A stretch of 6,053 nucleotides of DNA, taken from positions 1 through 6,053 of the forward strand of contig NZ_CALHGC010000360.1 in NCBI RefSeq assembly GCF_938029485.1, in the 5' to 3' direction. Shown one piece after another: positions 1 to 6,052 of this stretch. The translations under genes and the position numbers were made by a program. The stretch is from an uncultured Treponema sp. Its GTDB lineage: Bacteria > Spirochaetota > Spirochaetia > Treponematales > Treponemataceae. The notes under the pieces were generated by a model. The model was not told the DNA's origin and did not search any database. It saw only the letters and a program-made list of their open reading frames with translations. The stretch's first letter is position 1. Each line of letters starts with the position of its first letter.

Positions 1-2
1 GC

Positions 3-1199
3 TTTGAACGGCTCTGTGAATATGTTATTTTGGCTTCTGCAGCAGGTATGGTATACTCAAAACCGGTCGGGAGTATCCTGCTGGCCGACATCGCAAAAAC
101 AAATCCCGCGCTGTTCCCATCGGTACCGCGTATATGGGAGTCCGTCTATACCGGCGTTTTTAAGGCGATGAAGCAGGCCGGCGGCATTAAGCAAAAGCTG
201 TTCAATTTCTTTGTAGCAGTAGGTTTGTTCCACACTCACCATGCGCGGAACCTAACGGGGCAAAATCCTCATTTTGCGTTTTACACAAAGATTACCCGCC
301 CGATTATTTCCTTTATACCGTATCTCCTTTCTGTACCGCTCTATGCGCTCGGCAATGCACTAGTGTTTAAAAAGATCCGTACCAAACTCGGTACCGGATT
401 CCGGCAAGGAGTTTCCGGCGGAGGGGCGCTGCCGCCTAACATCGACGCTTTCTTTTGGGCTATCGGCGTAAGCGTTACCGAAGGATATGGCCTAACCGAA
501 ACGGCTCCGGTTGTGTCCGTCCGTCCGCTCGGACGCCCCGTATTCGGCACTATCGGCAAACCGTTGTCATGTACAACGGTAAAGATTGTCGATGACGATG
601 GAAAAGAATTACCGGTTGGTCAACTTGGTACCGTAATGATCCGTGGCACAAGCGTTATGAAGGGATATTACAAGCGACAGGATTTAACCGATGCGGTAAT
701 CGATAAGGATGGATGGTTTGACAGCGGCGACCTCGGTTTAAAAACGCTCGACGGAGAACTCATCCTACGCGGCAGAAAAAAAGACACGATCGTATTGCGC
801 GGCGGGGAAAATATCGAACCGGTACCGATCGAAATGAAACTACAGGAATCTCCGTTTATTTCACAAGCTGTAGTGATCGGGCAGGATCAGCGCTTTTTAG
901 GGGCACTCATCGTTGCAGACGAAACGGAAGTAAAAGGCTATGCGGCAGAACAAGGAATAGTTGCAAGCTCGTTTCCGGATATGTTGGGAAAACCGGAGAT
1001 AAAAAAGCTTTTTGAACGGCAAATCGCCTCGCTCATAAATCACGAAAACGGCTTTAAACTCTTTGAACGAATCAACCGTTTTGAACTCCTTGCAAAGCCT
1101 TTTGAACCAGGCGTGGAACTTTCGGCAAAACAGGACGTGATGCGCTATAAAATCACTGCATTATACGGCAAACAAATCGACGCTTTATTTGCCGATTAA
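3..1199 (+). CDS. Long-chain acyl-CoA synthetase (AMP-forming), 5'-truncated by window edge
   Basis: Activates a long-chain fatty acid with ATP to an acyl-adenylate, then forms acyl-CoA; it acts in the cytosol or at the inner membrane face. The frame is open from base 3, so the TTG at 30 and ATG at 48 are internal codons and the real start lies to the left. 398 residues are visible. The family usually has about 600-640, so some 200-250 N-terminal residues, including the P-loop-like SGTTG motif, are outside the window. Visible ANL-superfamily motifs, in visible-residue numbering: EGYGLTET near 160-167 (A5); GTIGKP (A6); the VMKGYYK segment; GWFDSGDLG at 237-245 (A7, adenosine ribose-binding Asp); GRKKD followed by GGENIEP at about 257-273 (A8 hinge). 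The C-terminal A10 lysine region is atypical (SAKQDVMRYK, about 374-383). It ends in TAA and converges with the minus-strand cluster. Family assignment is very secure; exact chain-length preference is unknown. Confidence 0.95.
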   Translation, partial: FERLCEYVILASAAGMVYSKPVGSILLADIAKTNPALFPSVPRIWESVYTGVFKAMKQAGGIKQKLFNFFVAVGLFHTHHARNLTGQNPHFAFYTKITRPIISFIPYLLSVPLYALGNALVFKKIRTKLGTGFRQGVSGGGALPPNIDAFFWAIGVSVTEGYGLTETAPVVSVRPLGRPVFGTIGKPLSCTTVKIVDDDGKELPVGQLGTVMIRGTSVMKGYYKRQDLTDAVIDKDGWFDSGDLGLKTLDGELILRGRKKDTIVLRGGENIEPVPIEMKLQESPFISQAVVIGQDQRFLGALIVADETEVKGYAAEQGIVASSFPDMLGKPEIKKLFERQIASLINHENGFKLFERINRFELLAKPFEPGVELSAKQDVMRYKITALYGKQIDALFAD

Positions 1200-1242
1200 A
1201 GGAAGCATCATACCGGCGACAATTTTGTTCCTCATATTTTTT
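1200..1242 (+). terminator. Weak possible terminator after the acyl-CoA ligase gene
   Basis: Directly after the TAA, AGGAA (1200-1204) can pair with TTCCT (1228-1232) across a long 23-base loop. A run of six T (1237-1242) follows four bases later. The stem is short and the loop long, so this is a poor intrinsic terminator. It is listed only because the position and T-run are right for the end of a plus-strand transcript facing a convergent operon. Confidence 0.2.
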
Positions 1243-1286
1243 CTCTCCCCACTACGGTGAGCAGAATTAATTTTTAAACGATGCAC

Positions 1287-1316
1287 AAAAAAGCATACAC
1301 AATGCATTCTTTGTAT
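1287..1316 (-). terminator. Weak possible terminator at the end of the minus-strand cluster
   Basis: Read on the minus strand, ATACAAA (1310-1316) pairs with TGTGTAT (1295-1301), six of seven positions, across an eight-base loop. After GC a run of six T follows (1287-1292). An alternative shorter fold is GCAT/ATGC (1293-1296 with 1302-1305). It lies about 50 bases past the stop of the 193-residue gene. The stem is AT-rich and marginal. Confidence 0.3.
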
Positions 1317-1364
1317 CCGGTAACATAACTTAAACATTGAAGTGATCAAGAATAGAATACATAT

Positions 1365-1946
1365 TTAAAAATTAGCAAGAAAATAAATACCGATGAAAAT
1401 AGCAAGGCGGGCTTTTTCTGCCGAAAGCTTAGGCTGCGCCGTCAAGCATTCAAGGTAATACCAAAACAAACCGAAGTCGGGGTCAATACGGATTGCATAC
1501 TCTAAAAACTCTCCGCTGTCGATTTGCCTGCCGAAAAGCAACAGGACAACATCATGCAGAACACCAATGCATTCGGGCAACAGCCCTACATAGTCCACAG
1601 GGTTTTTCTCCTGCATAGATTCGCAAAAACAACCGAGCCGATAGAGAACATCCTCTTTTACATATTCGTCGGTTTTTTCAACCCACATCTTATCGACAAG
1701 CAGCCGTACGTTTTTTTCAAAGCTGCGGATAAGGTGAATTTGAGCGTCCCGCGTAACCGGTTCCGCGCCGGTAAATACCTGTTCAAACGAACCTTCCGCA
1801 TCAAAAGCCCTTGCAATACGCTGAGCTTGCGCGGCAAGCGCTTCGGCATCCTCTGCGGAGAGAAACGCCGGCAGATATTCAACCGCCGCCTTATGTATCT
1901 GTTCCGGCAGCTGGATATCGGTATCGTTAAAGATAGATTTAAGCAT
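1365..1946 (-). CDS. Hypothetical protein, 193 residues, probably cytosolic and helical
   Basis: I do not recognise this protein. It has no signal peptide and no clear membrane segment. It is acidic in its first half (a run of Ala/Glu/Asp/Gln around residues 28-52) and looks predominantly alpha-helical. The C-terminal part (about 118-170) has a cysteine (C126), a hydrophobic stretch VVLLLFG, and a segment EYAIRIDPDFGLFWYYLECL that resembles one degenerate TPR-like helix pair; this is suggestive only. Start choice: ATG at 1946 is the first usable start, because an in-frame TAA lies seven codons upstream. No Shine-Dalgarno is seen at normal spacing. A plus-strand ORF covers most of the same DNA (1524-1952), but its product is basic and low in protein-like character, so this strand is preferred. 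It begins 38 bases after the TPR gene and may be its co-transcribed partner or have its own promoter. Probably a genus-restricted conserved protein. Confidence 0.75.
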   Translation of the reverse strand: MLKSIFNDTDIQLPEQIHKAAVEYLPAFLSAEDAEALAAQAQRIARAFDAEGSFEQVFTGAEPVTRDAQIHLIRSFEKNVRLLVDKMWVEKTDEYVKEDVLYRLGCFCESMQEKNPVDYVGLLPECIGVLHDVVLLLFGRQIDSGEFLEYAIRIDPDFGLFWYYLECLTAQPKLSAEKARLAIFIGIYFLANF

Positions 1947-1951
1947 ATCTA

Positions 1952-1980
1952 AAAATGGTCTTTAATTTCTTTTTTGTCAA
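1952..1980 (-). promoter_or_regulatory. Candidate promoter of the 193-residue gene
   Basis: On the minus strand a perfect TTGACA (1975-1980) is followed by a 17-base A-rich spacer and CATTTT (1952-1957), a weak 3/6 match to TATAAT. Transcription from it would start at about the ATG at 1946, giving a leaderless message, which fits the lack of a Shine-Dalgarno. The -35 is convincing, the -10 is not. Confidence 0.35.
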
Positions 1981-1984
1981 GTAG

Positions 1985-3979
1985 TTAGCGGATACTTCTC
2001 AGCAATGACAAGAGCTGAGACATCTGCTGCCCGCGCGGATCGGTGCCGTCTACGGTCTTTTCCGCCTTACTACCGGTCTTTGCAGGATCGGTGTAAATGA
2101 GGACTGCCATATCACCTTTCGTCATCCTATCGTAGTACCCCTTTCGCGTAAGCGTTCCTTCGGTAAGGTCTTCCGAAATCCGCCCTATTGTGAATGTCCC
2201 GAGTACGTCTTTTTCGTTGTACAAAAGCCCGATACCTTCATTCGCAATGGTAAGCGTTCCCTTCTTGACGATTTCCACCGTATAATCGGTAAAGTCGCAG
2301 TCGCCCGAACCGATATCGATAACCGCTTCCGCTTGGGAACGTCCGGCAAGGCTGCCGATAACCGGCATTGCATGATTAAATAGACCGATGATGCGGCGGA
2401 CAGCGTTGCCGAACCGGTCATTACCCGACCGGTACACCGTTAAGGTTTCCGCTTTTGAACCGGTACGCCCGACATAGAGATCAAGCGTAATCTGTATATC
2501 CCGCTCGTTTTCCTGTAGATTGACAATGCCGAAATAATCGTTTCCGGCAGTGCGCGCCTGTCTGAACGCCTCCGTATACGAACTGGGGCTATCCAAATGA
2601 GCGGAAACCGCAAAACGGCGATTGTAAGAAAGAATATCGTTTATCAGCGCCGCGGTGAGTTTTTCCGCTTCGGGATGAAACACATTTGCCGCATTTACCT
2701 GATAAAAAAGCCCTACGGAAAGGTGCGCCTTGTTCAAATACAGCGGATCGATCTTCCAGCGGTTCCGCACCGAGTGGTCAAGCATCTTGCTGTAGGCCTC
2801 CACCGTGTCGTTGATCCGGGCGGTGCTTTTTTCGATGGATTGAATAAATTCAAGTTGCTGTACGGCGCGTTCGTAGAAGCCCTGCCGCATCAGGATATTG
2901 GCATACGCCTGCCGGCTTTCCGTGTCATACGGGTATACCTTGAGGGCGCGCCGGTATTCGTATAAGGCTTGGTCGGTCATGTTGCGGTTTAAAAAAGAAT
3001 CACCCTTTACGCGGTGCGTATCGGCGAGTGTTTTCCGCTGTGTATCTTCAAACTCAAAGGTTTGTACGGCGATATCCTCAAGCAGGGTGCGCATCAGTTC
3101 GTTTTCGGTATCGACGGAAAGCCCTATTTGCGCAGCTTCAAAGGCTTGCTTTTTTTGCGTAAGCTTCATTAAGCAAAGCGCTTTTACATACCATGCATCG
3201 GCACGCTTACGGTCGCCCGCAATGCGCAAATCGGCTACGGACATCGCCTCACGGTAACGGCCGGAGCTGTATAAAAGCGAGCAAAGCAGCGCCCGAGCCT
3301 TGTCATAGTCTTCGTCGATGGTCAGCGCCGCACGGATACGCCCTTCCGCTTCGTTCAGGTTCCCCGCAAGGGCGGAAAGGTAACCGGCAAAGTAATGCAC
3401 TTGCGCATTATCCCCGTGATATTGCAGGGCGCGGCCGATGTAGCTTTGCGCCGCCTGCATATTGCCCGTTTCGTGGCTTAATAGAGCAAGCGACAGAAGC
3501 GCTTTGCGGTTCTCACTCTGGCGGCGAAGCGCGGCGGTGTACAGTTCCGAAGCATTGGTTAAGCGGCCGCCCGTTACCTCGATTTCCGCCATCCCGAAGC
3601 GGGCATCAAGGTTGTTCGGATAACGGTTCAGAATGCCCGAAAAAATCTTTTGCGCGTCTTCGATACGTCCGATACCGATCAAGATAAATGCATAGAGGTT
3701 TTCGATATCGACATCCTGCGGGGAGTAACGGCGCGCCTTTTCCGCGTAGACAATAGCCTGATCATATTCGCCCAGTGCGTAAAAACATTCGGCTAATCCC
3801 CGATACACGGCATTATAGGCGGAATTTTCTTTTAAGGCTTGTTGATAGAGTTCTATAGCGCCGTACCAGTTTTCATGGTATTGCAGCTCCTTTCCTTGCT
3901 CGAAAAGCTGAATAGGAGCGGCAAAAAGAGACAGCACGCTACAGAGCAGAAAAGCAATAACCAGACTATTTTTACGCAT
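1985..3979 (-). CDS. Exported TPR-repeat protein with a C-terminal treponemal domain
   Basis: Likely a periplasmic or envelope scaffold protein acting through protein-protein contacts; the partner is unknown. Numbering is from the upstream ATG at 3988 (667 residues). A signal peptide covers residues 4-24: MRKN, then the hydrophobic LVIAFLLCSVLSLFAA, with likely signal peptidase I cleavage before PIQ. About eight consecutive TPR units cover residues 27-293, with typical A/G-Y and A-x-x-x-x-P patterning. A degenerate stretch follows (294-320), then two more TPRs (323-383). Residues 400-550 form an alpha/beta region (for example YFGIVN, DIQITLDLYVGRTG, YRSGNDRFGNAVRRIIGLF). Residues 555-632 look like a small beta-barrel domain (IDIGSG ... 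VKKGTL ... LGTFTIGRI ... KGDMAVL). Start: AAGGG directly abuts the ATG at 3988 with no spacing but lies nine bases before the ATG at 3979, so 3979 (664 residues) is preferred. Cys16 does not form a good lipobox. It follows the tlyC-like gene after about 70 bases. TPR content is certain; function is not. Confidence 0.88.
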   Translation of the reverse strand: MRKNSLVIAFLLCSVLSLFAAPIQLFEQGKELQYHENWYGAIELYQQALKENSAYNAVYRGLAECFYALGEYDQAIVYAEKARRYSPQDVDIENLYAFILIGIGRIEDAQKIFSGILNRYPNNLDARFGMAEIEVTGGRLTNASELYTAALRRQSENRKALLSLALLSHETGNMQAAQSYIGRALQYHGDNAQVHYFAGYLSALAGNLNEAEGRIRAALTIDEDYDKARALLCSLLYSSGRYREAMSVADLRIAGDRKRADAWYVKALCLMKLTQKKQAFEAAQIGLSVDTENELMRTLLEDIAVQTFEFEDTQRKTLADTHRVKGDSFLNRNMTDQALYEYRRALKVYPYDTESRQAYANILMRQGFYERAVQQLEFIQSIEKSTARINDTVEAYSKMLDHSVRNRWKIDPLYLNKAHLSVGLFYQVNAANVFHPEAEKLTAALINDILSYNRRFAVSAHLDSPSSYTEAFRQARTAGNDYFGIVNLQENERDIQITLDLYVGRTGSKAETLTVYRSGNDRFGNAVRRIIGLFNHAMPVIGSLAGRSQAEAVIDIGSGDCDFTDYTVEIVKKGTLTIANEGIGLLYNEKDVLGTFTIGRISEDLTEGTLTRKGYYDRMTKGDMAVLIYTDPAKTGSKAEKTVDGTDPRGQQMSQLLSLLRSIR

Positions 3980-3988
3980 AATTGTCAT

Positions 3989-3996
3989 CCCTTTTT
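3989..3996 (-). promoter_or_regulatory. Ribosome binding site that decides the TPR gene start
   Basis: On the minus strand AAAAAGGG touches the first ATG (3988) with zero spacing but stands nine bases ahead of the second in-frame ATG (3979). Normal Shine-Dalgarno spacing therefore favours 3979, which also puts the basic MRKN directly in front of the signal-peptide core. Confidence 0.6.
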
Positions 3997-4000
3997 ATGT

Positions 4001-4031
4001 TGCATCGATGCAGCTGTCATATTGATGCAGC
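4001..4031 (-). repeat. 12-base perfect palindrome plus a repeated half-site
   Basis: TGCATCGATGCA (4001-4012) is its own reverse complement. The overlapping octamer GATGCAGC (4007-4014) is repeated exactly at 4024-4031, 17 bases on. Both lie in the gap between the tlyC-like gene and the TPR gene, just upstream of the latter's ribosome binding site. It could be an operator or a small mRNA hairpin with two alternative pairings. There is no T-run, so it is not an intrinsic terminator. Confidence 0.4.
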
Positions 4032-4054
4032 GGCACCATGAGCAGGTGAACGGC

Positions 4055-4825
4055 TTACGGTTCCCCATCCTTAACCGTCGCAATCTTTACCGTGTTGATT
4101 TTATGTCCGTCCATATCCTGAACGATAAAATCAAAATTCTTCCAACGTACCTTTTCATAACGTACGGGAATTTTTCCGAATAAATCAAATACAAAGCCGC
4201 CGAGCGTTTCAAACTCATCGGAGGGCAGCTCCGTATGCAAGGCTTCCGCAAGGTCGTCCATATCGACACGGGCATCGCAGAGCCAGAGTCCCTCTCCGAT
4301 GGAAGAAATATCTTCGCCTTCATTATCGAATTCATCCTGAATGTCGCCGACAATCTCTTCGATAATATCTTCCATACAGACAATTCCCGAAATACCGCCG
4401 TATTCATCAACCGCAATGGCAATATGCACATGACGGCGTTTAAATTCCCGCAATAGACCGTCGATACGCTTGGATTCGGGCACAAAAAACGGCTTTCTGA
4501 TAATTTTTTCCAAATCGATCGGTTCTTTTCTTGCAAATGAATTGATCAAATCCTTGACATACAAGACACCTACTACGTTATCGATCGATTCGGCATAAAC
4601 GGGAAACCGTGAATGCCCGCTTTCCGCCACCCGTGTCAGCAAGTCTTCCGTTTCCATATCCAACGGAATAAAATCGACATCGATACGCGGGATCATCACT
4701 TCTTTTACTGCGGTGTCGGAAAGATCAACGACACCGCGTATCATATCTTCTTTTTCTTCGTTGAGCGAATCCTGCAAAATCTCGGAAACCGCCCGCTTCT
4801 TTTTCAGTTTATCAAATATCCCCAT
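4055..4825 (-). CDS. tlyC: TlyC/CorC-family CBS-pair protein (hemolysin-related), no membrane domain
   Basis: A member of the CorC/HlyC/TlyC family. It carries a CBS pair followed by the CorC_HlyC (transporter-associated) domain. The family is linked to Mg2+/Co2+ efflux or resistance; the hemolysin name comes from Brachyspira TlyC and should be treated with caution. At 256 residues it lacks the N-terminal DUF21/CNNM membrane domain and so resembles soluble CorC-type members. Order: a basic N-terminus (MGIFDKLKKKR) and acidic linker; CBS1 from about 36-98 with VMIPR (43-47), GHSRFPVY (70-77) and YVKDLI; CBS2 from about 105-162 with AVDEYGG (138-144), GIV and EDIIEEIVGDI (152-162); the CorC_HlyC domain from about 173-253 with ETLGGFVFDLFG (206-217). 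The start ATG at 4825 has AGGAA five bases upstream (4831-4835), inside the last codons of ybeY. The gap to ybeY is two bases, so translation is coupled. The ybeY-corC pairing is also found in proteobacteria, which supports the call. Confidence 0.93.
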   Translation of the reverse strand: MGIFDKLKKKRAVSEILQDSLNEEKEDMIRGVVDLSDTAVKEVMIPRIDVDFIPLDMETEDLLTRVAESGHSRFPVYAESIDNVVGVLYVKDLINSFARKEPIDLEKIIRKPFFVPESKRIDGLLREFKRRHVHIAIAVDEYGGISGIVCMEDIIEEIVGDIQDEFDNEGEDISSIGEGLWLCDARVDMDDLAEALHTELPSDEFETLGGFVFDLFGKIPVRYEKVRWKNFDFIVQDMDGHKINTVKIATVKDGEP

Positions 4826-4827
4826 AC

Positions 4828-5289
4828 TTATTCCTGATAGATAACCGTATTATTATATTCCCCGAGTATTTTTTCCTGTAATTGCAGCATTTCCTGCTGC
4901 GGATCGTTGTCGCTGTGATCCATCCCACTGAGGTGCAAAATACCGTGTATCAGCAGCCGTTTTAATTCTTCATTCATCGTTACATTAAAAGTTTCGGCAT
5001 TTGAGCGCAAACTATCGAGGCTAATTATGATATCCCCCGCATTAAACCGCAAGGTTCCGTCTTCATCATCGTACTCATCGCCCTGCTCAAAAGAAAGCAC
5101 GTCAGTCGGCAAGTCGATATGCCGGTAGGTTTTATTCAGTTCGTGAATAAACGCATCGCGGCAAAACACAACGGATAAAGCCCAATTTGTATGCTCAAGC
5201 TGTGTAAGAACCGCCTCTAAAAAGGGCAAAATCTGTGCGCCCCATTTCGGTTCAGGGATATCCTGCCACGTAATTGCAATAGTATTCAT
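4828..5289 (-). CDS. ybeY: Endoribonuclease YbeY (16S rRNA maturation factor)
   Basis: A single-strand-specific metallo-endoribonuclease. It helps mature the 3' end of 16S rRNA and acts in 70S ribosome quality control; it is cytosolic. At 153 residues it has the usual family length. Diagnostic motifs: ELNKTYRHIDLPTDVLSF (50-67), with the conserved Arg56 and the T-DVLSF strand; GDIIIS (85-90); and the zinc-binding signature HGILHLSGMDH, giving His115, His119 and His125 as metal ligands. The insert after DVLSF (EQGDEYDDEDG, 68-78) is acidic. The start ATG at 5289 is preceded by AGGA (5298-5301) at eight bases. That site overlaps the end of the HD-domain gene, which stops one base before this ATG. 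Coupling of a 7TM-HD gene with ybeY is also seen in Firmicutes (yqfF-yqfG). No key residue is missing. Confidence 0.97.
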   Translation of the reverse strand: MNTIAITWQDIPEPKWGAQILPFLEAVLTQLEHTNWALSVVFCRDAFIHELNKTYRHIDLPTDVLSFEQGDEYDDEDGTLRFNAGDIIISLDSLRSNAETFNVTMNEELKRLLIHGILHLSGMDHSDNDPQQEMLQLQEKILGEYNNTVIYQE

Positions 5290-5290
5290 G

Positions 5291-6052
5291 TTATTCTTCC
5301 TTGCTGCCCTTCCCGTCCGGGCTTTCGGATGCCGCTAATCCGAGGTCTATTTGCAGGTAATTTTTTACATCGGGAGAAATGCTTTTCTCAAGTGGCATTT
5401 CCGTCTGCGCCGGTTTTTCATCGGTCGTCTTCTCCGACGGAGTATCCTGCGGCGCGGCTTTTTCGTCGGGAGCCTTGCCGCCTGCACCTTCTTTTTCGTC
5501 GGGGTCTTTTTGATTCGGATACTTGATACGAGAATGGTAATATCCGGCAAGCGTGGTTACAAATGATTCTTGGATAACGCTCAATTCCCGCAGCGTTAAG
5601 TCGCAGTTATCAAGCTGCCCCGATTCCATTTTACCCTTAACGAGCTTTGCAATAAACTTTTCGAGCCGCGGTACCGACGGATGGTCTAACGTCCGGCAGG
5701 CGGCCTCGCTCACGTCGGCAAGCATCACAACGGCGGCCTCTTTGGTGCGCGGCGGCTGCCCCGGATACGAAAAGTCCTTGGGGCTGACATTGGGGTCGAG
5801 CTCTTTCGCTTTTGCATAAAAGTATTGCACCAAAGAGTTACCGTGATGCTGCCCGATAATGTCGATAACTTCTCGGGGCAGCCGCATACTTTCCGCCTTT
5901 TCCACGCCGATTTTTACATGACTGCGGATGATGGCCGCCGAAAGCCGCGGGTTTAAATCCAAGTGTTTGTTATACGATGTCTGGTTTTCGACAAAGTATT
6001 CGCTGTTTGCCATCTTACCGATGTCGTGATAATACGCGCCGACCCGCGCTAA
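5291..6052 (-). CDS. HDIG-domain phosphohydrolase, C-terminal part (7TM-7TMR_HD/PgpH family), 5'-truncated
   Basis: The frame stays open to the right edge. The 13 codons before the ATG at 6013 encode LARVGAYYHDIGK, which carries the diagnostic HDIG motif, so 6013 is internal and the true start lies outside the window. Visible-residue numbering (253 residues): His9-Asp10 (HDIGK); YFVENQ (19-24); His45 (RSHVKIG); the His69-His70 pair (GQHHGNSLVQYF); Asp113 (MLADVSEA). These match the metal ligands of HD phosphodiesterases, and the GAYYHDIGK...ENQ context fits the PgpH/YqfF class, which degrades cyclic di-AMP to pApA. Full-length members carry an N-terminal 7TM and extracellular region, not visible here. 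After the HD domain (ending near residue 176), a tail of about 75 residues is rich in Pro, Asp, Glu and Lys and holds five xxEK units. It is followed downstream by ybeY after one base. Family call strong; the c-di-AMP substrate is inferred. Confidence 0.93.
   Translation of the reverse strand, partial: LARVGAYYHDIGKMANSEYFVENQTSYNKHLDLNPRLSAAIIRSHVKIGVEKAESMRLPREVIDIIGQHHGNSLVQYFYAKAKELDPNVSPKDFSYPGQPPRTKEAAVVMLADVSEAACRTLDHPSVPRLEKFIAKLVKGKMESGQLDNCDLTLRELSVIQESFVTTLAGYYHSRIKYPNQKDPDEKEGAGGKAPDEKAAPQDTPSEKTTDEKPAQTEMPLEKSISPDVKNYLQIDLGLAASESPDGKGSKEE
5384..5503 (-). repeat. Imperfect PDEK-type tetrapeptide repeats in the HD-protein tail
   Basis: Five in-frame units lie in the C-terminal tail. 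In reading order they are PDEK (5492-5503), PDEK (5459-5470), PSEK (5429-5440), TDEK (5414-5425) and PLEK (5384-5395), separated by Ala/Gly/Gln/Thr-rich spacers of irregular length. The DNA copies are related (TCGTCGGG-like words) but not identical, so this is a diverged low-complexity linker rather than a recent tandem repeat. Confidence 0.6.

Noticed and set aside
30..50. TTG at 30 or ATG at 48 as the start of the acyl-CoA ligase
   Set aside because: The frame is open to the left edge and encodes family-typical residues (FERLCEYV), and essential N-terminal motifs are missing, so the gene is cut by the window.
1524..1952. Plus-strand ORF of 142 codons opposite the 193-residue gene
   Set aside because: It is the antisense shadow of the minus-strand gene. 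Its product is strongly basic with no recognisable pattern, and no ribosome binding site or neighbour supports it.
2597..3687. Several plus-strand ORFs of 119-164 codons opposite the TPR gene
   Set aside because: They lie wholly antisense to a clear TPR coding region and have Arg/Ser/Cys-rich, non-protein-like compositions.
3929..3979. Lipoprotein signal (Cys16 in LLCS) in the TPR protein
   Set aside because: The residue before Cys is Leu and the hydrophobic core continues past it to LFAA, so signal peptidase I cleavage fits better than a lipobox.
4034..4048. CACC/GGTG hairpin after the tlyC-like gene as a terminator
   Set aside because: Only a four-base stem and no following T-run on the minus strand; the operon may simply read through.
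6011..6013. ATG at 6013 as the start of the HD protein
   Set aside because: It directly follows in-frame codons for HDIGK, the catalytic motif itself, so it must be internal.
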